Origin: Bacteroidota bacterium
GTDB taxonomy: Bacteria; Bacteroidota; Ignavibacteria; UBA10030; UBA8401
DNA length: 64,000 nucleotides
Reading direction: 5' to 3'
Assembly: GCA_008933835.1 (NCBI GenBank)
Contig: WBUG01000010.1
Span: 1-64,000 of the forward strand
Positions 19,701 to 28,868 of this stretch are shown piece after piece. How positions within the stretch are numbered: the first letter of the stretch is position 1; each line of letters opens with the position of its first letter. The notes beneath the pieces were generated by a model. That model was not told where the DNA came from, searched no databases, and saw only the letters and a list, made by a program, of their open reading frames with translations. The position numbers were made by a program, and so were the translations under genes.

Positions 19701-20414
19701 CTTGATCGCCGGCTTGCCCGCCGTGTTCAGCCACATATCGCCGAGGGTGTTCGAGACCGGGCCGAAGCCCAGCACGCCGGCGGCCCAGCCGGTCGGCACG
19801 AACGACCGCCGCAGCACGAGCGTGTCGGCGGAACGCTGGAATATGTGCACCGGACCCGGAGTGGCGTTACCGGAGATGTAGAGAAACGTCTCCTGCCCCG
19901 AACCAATGGCATGCAGCGCATCGCCGATACGGGGACCGAGCAGTGAATCGTTATACACGAGCACCGGAGCGGCCGCTTCGTTCGCCCAGGTGTAGATCTT
20001 CACCGGGGCGGCCTTGGTCACGGTCGTCTGCAGGTTCGCGGTATAGATACGGCCGTCCGTGCTCACCGCGACGCGGTTGAACGGGAACACGCCGCCGGTG
20101 ATGCCGGTCATATCGAGACGGCCGAGCGTGTCGCCGTTCGCGCCGTCGAGGATCATGATGCAGTTGAACGCCGAGTCGCGCGTGGCGACCAGGACGTGAC
20201 CCGTCGCGGGGTTGAACGCCATGCCGCGGACGCGGTCACCGGTGCCTCCGCCGGCGGGACGCTTGAACCATTGCGGACCTGCGGCAACTCCGCCGATGAA
20301 CGTACCGGACGTGTCCAGCCATACCTTCGGCAGGACGCTCTGACCGTACGTCATCGAGCTGAGCAGCAGCAAACCCGTCAACAGAAGAGAGAAGAGACGT
20401 ATCTCTTTTTTCAT
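16728..20414 (-). CDS. large secreted protein with type A T9SS C-terminal sorting domain
   Basis: 1228 aa; signal peptide; QNYPNPFNPSTTIRFALP...LTVYDILGREVRSLVNTDMNAGFHQVVWNGRNNNGSTVASGVYIYRVEAGSFISTKKMMLMK. Confidence 0.9.
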   Translation of the reverse strand: MKKEIRLFSLLLTGLLLLSSMTYGQSVLPKVWLDTSGTFIGGVAAGPQWFKRPAGGGTGDRVRGMAFNPATGHVLVATRDSAFNCIMILDGANGDTLGRLDMTGITGGVFPFNRVAVSTDGRIYTANLQTTVTKAAPVKIYTWANEAAAPVLVYNDSLLGPRIGDALHAIGSGQETFLYISGNATPGPVHIFQRSADTLVLRRSFVPTGWAAGVLGFGPVSNTLGDMWLNTAGKPAIKYDTLGNPLDTVSTGIVSSGASTTHYFEFGGRKFLAMYSGNTTPSIFRVVDITNGGAQAYVVGVTANLGSVTNTNGTGEVFYNSADTTLIALATNNGVGKFSVPLAAPVVTYNNRAPFVPLAGEPDTVNLNILSLKPVSSGSLTYYGSATAVSDALGTDSATVALSQVSGRIYRGIIPGTVNRDGRRVNFKASVTDGAGLSFASAILSGYYAGLTKLAYTNGPRDVDTLGVLKFKGYGIRARGEVIVEDSIFQVTNNEIVVQDSLGGVTVFVAPAAFDVKRGNVYEITGTTDNPTGGGSKFQFVNPGVTFTDLGPSPKPVKPRVATIKQLLQNGELWENSLVEVRNVTKSVSSPAWPALGASVNMLFTDASGDSITMRIDGDTNIDGIPEPAYPITIVGVAGQFDNTSPFTSGYQWLPRDTNDIKPMVVPPSLPLTFETPNTAYNWTGFSGGQVEVMPNPVSGGINTTPMVARMVKGTGDPWAGAYMDLAGPVDFSMTKKFRAKVYMPKVGAKMLLKFENKANGGINKEVDVTATTANAWEELTWDFTGIDETKVYDRVTVIFDLGTSGDGGANFTYYFDDVRPYFPPIVREMVTVKNSKIEAAITNVGHVGALDAYQDGVGFKMNGADRLYEGSLIIGNAKDRVPNAARFQAAPSWNPGFRHRAPLMVEKSGSKIETETMFDDSMYANPLGILVHQNTSLDTAAGKDGFLLMGFDVMNTTASAINNLRVGSFFDFDMTSAGDADRGGILKDSTNQIAGVNGGAPFKIHVAYIYNGTNYAGVVPLTQTVFAGGRIAVGPNEVYSGRMVDSNKYTYISTFRASDEYGDGGSANDMSIFSSVGPYNLAAGDTVTAGIGLVVGNSLQELLNNARAAQKEAVTTYGVTLQVLTGVGGGESAIPTAFALEQNYPNPFNPSTTIRFALPNDASVKLTVYDILGREVRSLVNTDMNAGFHQVVWNGRNNNGSTVASGVYIYRVEAGSFISTKKMMLMK

Positions 20415-20651
20415 GATGACTCCTCTTGGTGATTGGGGATGTGATCGTTTAATATGGAGCGTGGGTTGTAGTGGTGAGCTGTAAGTTCAACACGAGCAAT
20501 ATAGGAAATGTTCAAGTGAAATCAACCGGGAATTTCCATGAAACGTCTCCCCTTTTCACCCTGTCAAGTCTTTTTTTCGGGTGAAACGGGGATGGTCACC
20601 CATGTCGAACAAGGTCGTTGCCGGTCCGGCGCGGACCGGCAGCACGTCCGT

Positions 20652-22448
20652 TCACGGTGAGACGGCGTCGTTCATCGTCCGCAAAAAGGTCTTCGCATCC
20701 ACGAATCCGGTGATGCGCGCTTTCTCGGCGCCGTCGGCGGCGATGACGAGCATGGTCGGGACCCCTTTGATGCCGAAGCGCTTCGCCAGCGCCTCCGTCT
20801 CGGGTTCGCCGGAGCGTGTGAGGTCCGCCTTGTACATCGTGAAACGTTTCGACGCCGCGATGACCTCCGCATCAGAGAAGGTCATGGCGTCGAGTTCCTT
20901 GCAGGGGATGCACCAGTCCGCGTAAAAGTCGACGATCATCGGCTCCTTCGCGGCGAGCGACGCGTCGTACGCCGCTCCGGTGAACGGACGCCATTCGGGC
21001 GCGCGCTTCTCCTCCGGCATCAGCGCGAAGACCGACACGCCGATGACGAGCAATGAGAGCACGGTCTTCACCGCCCGGAATCCCGTCACGCCGTTCCCCT
21101 TCCGGTCCGCAAGGAGCAGGATGAGCGACGCGACGATGCCGAAGACCGGCAGCGCCGCCGTATCGAACGGCGCGGGAAGCACGGGACCGAGGAAGTACAG
21201 CGCCATGCCGAGCATGACGAACCCGAAGACGTGCTTCACCCCTTCCATCCACTCGCCGGAACGGGGCAGGTTCCTGATCTTGCCGGAGAAGAGCGCCAGG
21301 AAGAGGTACGGCAGACCGAGTCCCACGGCGAGCACGAAGAACATCAGGAAGCCGAGCAGCGGGTCCCCTGCTGCCGCCACCACGGTCACGAGTCCGATGA
21401 CGAAGGGACCGATGCACGGCGCCGCGACGACGCCCATGGTGAGTCCCATGAAGAACGCTCCGAACATCCCGCCCCGCGCCCCGCCGGCCGCCGCCATCCA
21501 CGAACCCGGAAGATTGAATTCGTAGACGCCGAACTGGCTCAGCGCCAGCACCACGAAGAGCGCGGCGATGCCGATGATGACGTACACGTTCTGCAGCAGC
21601 GCGCCGAAGAGCGCGCCGCTGAGCGATGTGGCGACGCCGATGACCGAGTAGGTGAGCGCCAAGCCGAGCATGTAGAGCAGTCCGAGAAGGAAGAGCCGGC
21701 TCGTCTTCCCTTCGCTCTGGCCGCCGAAGTACCCGATGGTGATGGGGATGAGGGGATAGACGCACGGCGTCAGGTTGAGCGCCAGTCCGCCGAGGAAGAT
21801 GAGGAGCAGCGCGACGCCGAGCCCGCTCTCCTCCAGCGTCGCCGTGAGCGTGTCCTTCTTCTCCGGCGCGCCGGCGTACTGCTCCAGCACCGGTGCCGCC
21901 TTATCGCCAGTGGAATCGGCCGCGGCGGACGGTTCAGGGTTCGGCGCCGGCGTCACGGCGATGCCGTCGCCTGCGGAGGTGACCGTGACGGTCATCGCCG
22001 CGGAGACTTTCGTCGGTGCAAGACAGGTGATGTCATTACACGCCTGGTACTCGAACGTGACGGTCAGCGGATGCTTCCCCGGCGACAGTGAGCGTTCGCT
22101 CTTGATGATGAGCGGTATCTCAATGACGCCGTCGAACACCGAGACCGGCTGGTCCGAGAAACCGAACATCATGTCCCGCGGTTCGGGATACTGGATGGTG
22201 GCGGCTCCGAACCCATCTCCCGAGACAGTGACCCTGGAGGGGATGAGGACCTCGTCATGCGGCCGGTGCGAATTGATGTGCCACGGTTTGACGATGGTGA
22301 CCGTCAGCAGAGTACGGAACGATTCTCCCGCCGCTACCGTCGGTTGTTTTTCCGGCAGCGCGATGGTGACCGGTACGGCCTCCTGCGCCGGTGCGGACGA
22401 AACGAGCAGGAACAGGGAGAGTGCGAACGAACGGATGATGGTGCGCAT
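20652..22448 (-). CDS. dsbD: protein-disulfide reductase DsbD
   Basis: 598 aa; DsbD-alpha-like N-domain, 8-TM core (LNLTPCVYPLIPITIGYFGGQ), thioredoxin domain DFYADWCIPCKELDAMTF. Confidence 0.92.
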   Translation of the reverse strand: MRTIIRSFALSLFLLVSSAPAQEAVPVTIALPEKQPTVAAGESFRTLLTVTIVKPWHINSHRPHDEVLIPSRVTVSGDGFGAATIQYPEPRDMMFGFSDQPVSVFDGVIEIPLIIKSERSLSPGKHPLTVTFEYQACNDITCLAPTKVSAAMTVTVTSAGDGIAVTPAPNPEPSAAADSTGDKAAPVLEQYAGAPEKKDTLTATLEESGLGVALLLIFLGGLALNLTPCVYPLIPITIGYFGGQSEGKTSRLFLLGLLYMLGLALTYSVIGVATSLSGALFGALLQNVYVIIGIAALFVVLALSQFGVYEFNLPGSWMAAAGGARGGMFGAFFMGLTMGVVAAPCIGPFVIGLVTVVAAAGDPLLGFLMFFVLAVGLGLPYLFLALFSGKIRNLPRSGEWMEGVKHVFGFVMLGMALYFLGPVLPAPFDTAALPVFGIVASLILLLADRKGNGVTGFRAVKTVLSLLVIGVSVFALMPEEKRAPEWRPFTGAAYDASLAAKEPMIVDFYADWCIPCKELDAMTFSDAEVIAASKRFTMYKADLTRSGEPETEALAKRFGIKGVPTMLVIAADGAEKARITGFVDAKTFLRTMNDAVSP

Positions 22449-22657
22449 AAGTGTCTATTATAGAGAGGGAGTTGCAGGGTGCGTATCTCGTAGTATCGAA
22501 CATCGGCACGCCGGGCAAGGTTTCCCGGCGTCCTGGGTATGATGCGTCTAATATAGAAAAAGGTCCCCCCTTTTCCCACGAACGGCGGTGACTTGATTCT
22601 CTGTGGGCTTTGTCGTATGTTTTCAGCGCAATCCACAGATCCACTCATGGAGGTCTT

Positions 22658-23080
22658 ATGTCGCGTAGTTTAAACAAGGTTCAATTGATCGGAAATCTGG
22701 GAAAAGACCCCGAATTGAAGTACACGCCCAGCGGAGTCGCCGTTGCCACGTTTTCCGTCGCCACCAGCGAATCCTGGAAGGACCAGGAGGGAAACCAGCA
22801 GGAAAAAACCGAATGGCACAACGTTGTCGCATGGCGTAAATTAGCCGAGATCGTCGGTGAATACCTGAAAAAAGGGAAGAAGGTCTACATCGAAGGGAAG
22901 CTGCAGACCCGCTCCTACGAGAAGGATGGCGTCAAGCGGTACATGACGGAGATCGTCGCTGACCAGATGATCATGCTGGACAGCGGCGGAGGTTCCGGCC
23001 GCGGTTCCGCGGGGAGTTCGATGTCCGAACCCTCGCATACGTCGTCCGATGCACCCAAGGATGACGACCTTCCGTTCTAG
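22658..23080 (+). CDS. ssb: single-stranded DNA-binding protein
   Basis: [40 protein letters not shown]...; acidic C-terminus DDDLPF; ggaggt RBS upstream. Confidence 0.97.
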   Translation: MSRSLNKVQLIGNLGKDPELKYTPSGVAVATFSVATSESWKDQEGNQQEKTEWHNVVAWRKLAEIVGEYLKKGKKVYIEGKLQTRSYEKDGVKRYMTEIVADQMIMLDSGGGSGRGSAGSSMSEPSHTSSDAPKDDDLPF

Positions 23081-23101
23081 AACAATCAGCGCCACATCAC
23101 G

Positions 23102-23121
23102 GCCCCGTCGTACGACGGGGC
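23102..23121 (+). terminator. rho-independent terminator of ssb
   Basis: gccccgtcgtacgacggggc followed by tttttatta. Confidence 0.9.
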
Positions 23122-23144
23122 TTTTTATTATCCTCCGAACGCCC

Positions 23145-24839
23145 ATGAAGAACGCCCTGCTGCTCCTCCTCATCCTTTTCATCGCCGCACCGTCGTCCCT
23201 CCAGTCCGCGTCACGCAAACCGGTGAAAGCGAAGAACGGCATGGTGGTCTCGGCCGACCCGCTCGCGACGCAGGCGGGCGTGCAGATCCTGAAACAGGGT
23301 GGGAACGCGATGGACGCCGCGGTGGCGGTCGGGTTCGCGCTGGCGGTGACGTATCCCGCCGCGGGGAACATCGGCGGCGGCGGGTTCATGAACATCCGGT
23401 TCGCGGACGGCCGGGCGTTCGCCATCGACTACCGCGAGAAGGCGCCGGGGAAGGCGCACCGGGACATGTTCCTCGACCCCTCCGGGAAGTTCCTCGATTC
23501 GCTGAGCACCGTCGGTCATCTCGCTTGCGGCGTACCGGGAGCGGTGGCGGGAATGCTCACCGGTCTCGAGAAGTTCGGCACGATGGACCGAAAGAAGGTG
23601 ATCGGTCCCGCCTACGAACTCGCCCGGAACGGGTTCCCCCTCCTGCCGGAACTGGCGGAGGACCTCAACTCGGAACGGCGTACGTTCCTCCGCTTCCCCG
23701 GAAGTGCGAAGTACTTCGTGAGCCGCGATTCCGCGTACCGTGAAGGGGAGGTGTGGACGCAGAAGGACCTGGCGAAGACCCTGAAGCGGATCATCGACCG
23801 GGGGCGCGACGGATTCTACGCCGGCGAGACGGCGGACCTCATCGTCGCGGAGATGCGGCGCGGCGGCGGGCTCATCTCGCATGAGGACCTGAAGAACTAC
23901 GACGCCGTCGTGCGCGAGCCCCTGCGCGGCACGTACCGCGGGTACGAGATCATCGCCCAGCCGCCGGTCAGTTCCGGCGGCATCGCGCTGCTGCAGCTGC
24001 TGAACATCCTCGAAGGGTACGACCTCCGCTCCTCCGGCCATAACTCCGCCGCCACGCTGCACCGCTACATCGAGGCGATGCGCCGCGTGTACGCGGACCG
24101 CGCCGAGCACCTCGGCGATCCGGCGTTCTACGACGTGCCGGCGGCGGGGCTCATCTCCAAGGAGTACGCCGCGCAGCGCCGTGCGACCATCGACACGGCA
24201 AAGGCCTCCTCCAGCGCGGAGGTGTCGCACGGCGCGCCGCCGCGCCGCGAGAGCGAACAGACGACCCATTATTCGGTCGTGGACCGCTGGGGCAACTGCG
24301 TGAGCGTCACCACCACTATCAACGGCGGCTTCGGCAACTCCGTGGCGGTGGACGGGGCAGGATTCCTGCTCAACAACGAGATGGACGACTTCTCCGCCAA
24401 GCCGGGCGTTCCGAACATGTTCGGCGCCGTCGGCAACATCGCCAACGAGATCCAGCCCAACAAGCGGATGCTCTCCTCCATGACCCCCACCATCGTGCTG
24501 AAGGAGGGGAAGCCCTTCATGGTCATCGGCACGCCGGGCGGCACCACCATCATCACCACCGTGATGCAGGTGATCTGCAACGTCGTCGACTTCGACATGA
24601 ACATCCAGCAGGCCATCGACGCCCCGCGCATCCATCACCAATGGACGCCGGACGTCACCTACTATGAGAAGCGCGGGCTCTCCTTCGACACCATCGAGAA
24701 GCTGAAGGCGATGGGGCACCGGCTGCAGGAGCGCCGCGGCACGTCGGGACTCGCCGAAGGCATCGTCATCGACGGCGTCCGCGGATTCTACTACGGCGCC
24801 ACGGATCCGCGCGGGTACGGACTGGCCGCCGGGTACTGA
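23145..24839 (+). CDS. ggt: gamma-glutamyltransferase
   Basis: KNGMVVSADPLATQAGVQILKQGGNAMDAAVAVGFALAVTYPAAGNIGGGGFMNIR; QTTHYSVVDRWGNCVSVTTTIN; SSMTPTIVLKEGKPFMVIGTPGG. Confidence 0.95.
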   Translation: MKNALLLLLILFIAAPSSLQSASRKPVKAKNGMVVSADPLATQAGVQILKQGGNAMDAAVAVGFALAVTYPAAGNIGGGGFMNIRFADGRAFAIDYREKAPGKAHRDMFLDPSGKFLDSLSTVGHLACGVPGAVAGMLTGLEKFGTMDRKKVIGPAYELARNGFPLLPELAEDLNSERRTFLRFPGSAKYFVSRDSAYREGEVWTQKDLAKTLKRIIDRGRDGFYAGETADLIVAEMRRGGGLISHEDLKNYDAVVREPLRGTYRGYEIIAQPPVSSGGIALLQLLNILEGYDLRSSGHNSAATLHRYIEAMRRVYADRAEHLGDPAFYDVPAAGLISKEYAAQRRATIDTAKASSSAEVSHGAPPRRESEQTTHYSVVDRWGNCVSVTTTINGGFGNSVAVDGAGFLLNNEMDDFSAKPGVPNMFGAVGNIANEIQPNKRMLSSMTPTIVLKEGKPFMVIGTPGGTTIITTVMQVICNVVDFDMNIQQAIDAPRIHHQWTPDVTYYEKRGLSFDTIEKLKAMGHRLQERRGTSGLAEGIVIDGVRGFYYGATDPRGYGLAAGY

Positions 24840-24925
24840 AACGCGGTTTTTGTCCCCTCTTTTCAGTATCTTCTCCTTGAACCACCGCAGGTCCTGACCT
24901 CCGTTCTGCCTGCCGTTCCCTGCCC

Positions 24926-25594
24926 ATGAACGAACGTATATCCATGACGCACCGCCGTGCCGTTTGTCTGCTCGCCGCTATGCTCGCCCTCGCCGGCGGG
25001 TGCGACGAATCGCTGCCGGCGTACGCGCCCCCCGCGGACATCCTCTCCGTCTCCGTGCGTCCGCTGAACGCCGTCTCGGACACCGTGCGGTACACCATGC
25101 AGGACAACAACAATCCGAACCTCGTCCGCGTCACGATGAACTCCCTCTCCCACGGGTACGAGATCATGCTGGTGAACCGGTACGAGGAGACCATTCAGGA
25201 CGACCTGGAGATCGACGGCACGCTCGAACTGGCGTGGAGAGAGAAGCCCGAGCTCACAGCGGTGCTCCCGCTCTCGAACACCGCCTTCTTTGACGGCGGC
25301 TACGATCCCTCCACCCGACTGCTCACCATCAATCCCGGCGACACCGTCCGGCTCCGCGTGTACTGGAACTTCCGCCTCGCAACGACGGAGTGGGCGTTCA
25401 CCCAGATGAAGTACACCGACGGACCGTCGTACTTCACCGGTCCGCTCCAGTCGGCATCCGACCGTATCCACGTCCCCATGGCGCTGGCCGGAACGGTGAA
25501 AGTGAAACTGCTCCGCTCCCTCTCGTTCACCGAAGCGCGGACCGAGGACGACATCGTCGTCAACTTCAAAGGAAAGGTCCTCAATCCGCCGTGA
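24926..25594 (+). CDS. hypothetical lipoprotein
   Basis: 222 aa; lipobox-like LLAAMLALAGGC; beta-rich remainder. Confidence 0.65.
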   Translation: MNERISMTHRRAVCLLAAMLALAGGCDESLPAYAPPADILSVSVRPLNAVSDTVRYTMQDNNNPNLVRVTMNSLSHGYEIMLVNRYEETIQDDLEIDGTLELAWREKPELTAVLPLSNTAFFDGGYDPSTRLLTINPGDTVRLRVYWNFRLATTEWAFTQMKYTDGPSYFTGPLQSASDRIHVPMALAGTVKVKLLRSLSFTEARTEDDIVVNFKGKVLNPP

Positions 25595-25608
25595 CCGGCG
25601 GGAACCCG

Positions 25609-28600
25609 ATGCGTCCGCTCCGCACCGTCATATCGCTCATACTCCTGACCGCCGCCGCCGTGGCACAGCCGCCCTGCAGCCATCCGCCGCCGTACGACTG
25701 CACGGAGCTGAACGTCAACGATGTCGCCGTGTACATCGACAACAACGGCAGCGTCCGGAACTTCTACTACCCGAACCCCGGCGCGAACGTCTCGCTCCTC
25801 CCGCAGGCGCAGCTGATGATCGGCGCCGTCGTGAACGGATCGCCCCGCAGTACGTGGGGATTTTATCAGGGACCGTCGGTCTCCCAGTACAGCCCCGGTC
25901 CCCTCCTCAACGGCCGGCCCGACACCGCGCGGGAAAGTTTCGCGACACGGTACCGTGTGTACCGCATCGCGCGGAACTGGGAATCGATGCGGGAGAGCGC
26001 CGTGAAGGAGGGATACCGCACGGATTACGCCGAATGGCCGGCCGCGCTCGGCGCGCCGGTCGATACCGCCGGGCGGCCGCTCTTCCTCGGCGACCAGACC
26101 GCCTGGTGCGTCTGGAACGACGCCGATTCGCTGAGCGGAGCCGCCTTCGCCGGCGTTCCGCTGAAGGCCGAGGTCCGTATGACGATGTGGGCGTACGACG
26201 ACGACCCCATCCTTCGGCACGCCCTCTTCGTGAAGTACGACATCGTCAACCGCAGCGATACGCTCTGGAAGGACTTCTACGCCGGACAGTACTTCTCCGG
26301 CGGCATCAACAACACGCGCACGTACGCCGGCACCGATTCTGTCCGCGAACTGCTCTACCTCTACAGCGGCTCACCGCTCACCACCGCGTACGGCGTCCGT
26401 ATCCCGGCCGTCGGCGTCGTCGCGCTGCAGGGTCCCGTCGTCCCCGCGCCCGGCTCCGCCGCGTTCGACTTCGGCCGGACGGTGACGGGTGCACGCAACC
26501 TCCGCGCCGCCGCCGCATCCACCTTCCCGCAGGGACTCCCGTTCGATGAACGGCGTCTCTATGACGGACTCGCCGGGTTGGACCCGTACACGGGCGGACC
26601 GTACATCAATCCGCAGACCGGACGGCCGACCCGCTTCCTGTACGGCGGCGACCCCTGGCTCAATACCGGATGGATCGAACGCAACGAGAACGTCAACACC
26701 GGTTTCCGAGAGACCATGCTCTCCCACGGTCCGGTGGACGTCCCCCCGGGCGGTTCCGTCTCCGTCGTCGGCGCTTTCATCGTCGGCCGGGGCAGGGACC
26801 CGTTCCACAGCGTGACCATCCTTAAACACTTCGCGTCGTACGTGCGGAGCGCCTACATGGCGCTGCTCAGCCCCACCGCCGTACCGCAGCCGGCCGTCAC
26901 CTCTTCGGCCATGAACGGCACCGTCATCCTCACCTGGAACAGCGGCGCGGAACGCGACCTGCCGAACGGATACCGGTTCCAGGGATACAACGTCTACCAG
27001 GGCGAGACCGCGAACGGACCATGGCACCGCATCTTCACGGCGGACAAGAACGACAACGTCGTCATCCTCTCCGAAGAGACGTATCAGCCCGAGTTCTCGT
27101 CGCTCTCCTCGCGCGGCATCCAGACCCTGCCGAACGCCGGGCTGCAGCATCATCTCATCGTCACACGCGACACCCTGCTCAACGCTCCGCTCACCGACGG
27201 ACACGCGTACCACTTCTCGGTCCGCGCGCTGTGGGAGAGCTCCGACAACCGTCCGATGGTGCTCGAGAGCGGCGACCGGCCGGCGACCGTCGTTCCCGGC
27301 GGCCTCCCGCCCGGTTCGGACATCGTCTCCCCGCTCACGCGCATCCCGCATGACCGTGTGCACGACGATGCGCTCATCGTGGAGGTGGTGGACCCGCTCC
27401 GGCTGAAGGGGAACCCGTACCGCGTCACGCTCCACGTCTCGAACGACACCGTCACCTGGGACGCGGTGAACGAAGCCTCCGGCGCCGCGGTGCTCACCGG
27501 ACTGCGCACCGTCAACGGTGAATCCTCCCCCGTCATCGACGGCTTCACGCTTCGGCTCCGCCGTCCCGCCGTCGGCGTGCGCCGCGATCAGCAGACACCC
27601 CGCGGATGGGAGTACCTTCCGGAGGGGAACCGGTGGCTCACCGGCGCCTCCCCCACGCTCATCATGGACGCTTTTCAGAACGGTCTGGTGTATCCCCAGG
27701 TCACCAACTACATCGGCCGCGGCGGCACGAAGGTGAAAGCGGACCAGCTCCGGCGTGTCGAGCTCCGGTTCAGTTCCTCGCTGACCCAGAAAGCGTACCG
27801 GTACGTTGACAAGGTCCGGGGATTCCCCTTCAACGATCCGCCGAAGGACACCTCCTTCGTCCCGTACATCCTGAGGCGCGGCTCCGGCTACGTGTACCAG
27901 GAGATGGTGGATGTCCCCTTCACCGTGTGGGAAGTGGATTCGCTGGACGGCGACCCCGTTCCGCGGCAGCTGGCGGCGGGATTCGTCGAAACGAACGACA
28001 GTCTCACCTCCTCCTCGGGACGGTATCTCGGCCGCGGCAGCGTGAACGGCCGGTGGGATCCCACCTCCGCGGCGGGGGGCGGCGGTGAGATCCTCTTCGT
28101 GTTCTCGTCGCCGTACACGGACGCTCCGCAGGCGCCGTACAACGCGACCTCGTTCAACCTCTTCTTCCATCCCGATTCGTTCGACGTGATGTACCTCCTC
28201 TCCTCCCGGAACGACACCACCCTCACGAAGGAGCGGTTCCGTACCGCGCAGGAGGGGGACATCTTCCGCATCACGCCGAACTATCCGCTGAAGGACGGAC
28301 AGACGTACCGCTTCTCGTCCTCACCGGGCACCGTCGGCAGCGCCGCACTCGCGAAGGAACAGCGGGCGATGGAACGCATCACCGTCTTTCCGAACCCGTA
28401 CATGGGAGGCCACGCGCTCGAGAGTTCCCCCTCCAAGCGCTTCGTACGCCTCACCGGACTTCCGGCGCCGAGCCGCATCCGCATTTACGCCCTGAGCGGC
28501 CGGCTCGTCCGCACCTTCGAACATCTCAGCGCCTCGTCCGGCTTCTCGGACTGGGACCTCCGGAACGACGAAGGGATCAAAGTGGCGAGCGGACTCTATC

Positions 28601-28686
28601 TTATCCATATCGACTCTCCCGGCATCGGCACCACCGTACTGAAACTGATGGTGCTGTATCCCGACGAACGGCTGAATGCGTACTGA
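25609..28686 (+). CDS. large secreted protein with Fn3-like region and T9SS-like C-terminal domain
   Basis: Start at MRPLRTVISLILLTAAAVAQ, 15 nt after the lipoprotein stop; Fn3-like AVTSSAMNGTVILTWNSG...; C-terminus PSRIRIYALSGRLVRTFEHLSASSGFSDWDLRNDEGIKVASGLYLIHID. Confidence 0.8.
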   Translation: MRPLRTVISLILLTAAAVAQPPCSHPPPYDCTELNVNDVAVYIDNNGSVRNFYYPNPGANVSLLPQAQLMIGAVVNGSPRSTWGFYQGPSVSQYSPGPLLNGRPDTARESFATRYRVYRIARNWESMRESAVKEGYRTDYAEWPAALGAPVDTAGRPLFLGDQTAWCVWNDADSLSGAAFAGVPLKAEVRMTMWAYDDDPILRHALFVKYDIVNRSDTLWKDFYAGQYFSGGINNTRTYAGTDSVRELLYLYSGSPLTTAYGVRIPAVGVVALQGPVVPAPGSAAFDFGRTVTGARNLRAAAASTFPQGLPFDERRLYDGLAGLDPYTGGPYINPQTGRPTRFLYGGDPWLNTGWIERNENVNTGFRETMLSHGPVDVPPGGSVSVVGAFIVGRGRDPFHSVTILKHFASYVRSAYMALLSPTAVPQPAVTSSAMNGTVILTWNSGAERDLPNGYRFQGYNVYQGETANGPWHRIFTADKNDNVVILSEETYQPEFSSLSSRGIQTLPNAGLQHHLIVTRDTLLNAPLTDGHAYHFSVRALWESSDNRPMVLESGDRPATVVPGGLPPGSDIVSPLTRIPHDRVHDDALIVEVVDPLRLKGNPYRVTLHVSNDTVTWDAVNEASGAAVLTGLRTVNGESSPVIDGFTLRLRRPAVGVRRDQQTPRGWEYLPEGNRWLTGASPTLIMDAFQNGLVYPQVTNYIGRGGTKVKADQLRRVELRFSSSLTQKAYRYVDKVRGFPFNDPPKDTSFVPYILRRGSGYVYQEMVDVPFTVWEVDSLDGDPVPRQLAAGFVETNDSLTSSSGRYLGRGSVNGRWDPTSAAGGGGEILFVFSSPYTDAPQAPYNATSFNLFFHPDSFDVMYLLSSRNDTTLTKERFRTAQEGDIFRITPNYPLKDGQTYRFSSSPGTVGSAALAKEQRAMERITVFPNPYMGGHALESSPSKRFVRLTGLPAPSRIRIYALSGRLVRTFEHLSASSGFSDWDLRNDEGIKVASGLYLIHIDSPGIGTTVLKLMVLYPDERLNAY

Positions 28687-28721
28687 GAAAATTAAAAATT
28701 AAGAATTAAAAATGAAGAATG
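28687..28721. repeat. heptad array, consensus AAAAATT
   Basis: gaaaatt aaaaatt aagaatt aaaaatg aagaatg, starting 1 nt after a stop codon. Confidence 0.85.
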
Positions 28722-28799
28722 TGGGTGCAGGATTTCGGCTCTTCTGTGCCTTGCTGCTGCAACCTCGTAGCGATACCGTGCTTTGTGATTTTCACATTC

Positions 28800-28827
28800 T
28801 GTGATTTGTACTTTGTAATTTGTGATT
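28800..28827. repeat. heptad array, consensus TGTGATT
   Basis: tgtgatt tgtactt tgtaatt tgtgatt, with degenerate units just upstream. Confidence 0.85.
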
Positions 28828-28868
28828 TCCACCGATTCGTGTTTCGTTCCTCTTTTATATCGACCTTG

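Noticed and set aside
16845-19946. 1033-aa plus-strand ORF opposite the T9SS cargo gene
   Set aside because: Antisense shadow of a high-GC3 gene; Arg/His/Val/Asp-rich composition with no recognisable motif, while the minus-strand protein has a signal peptide and sorting domain.
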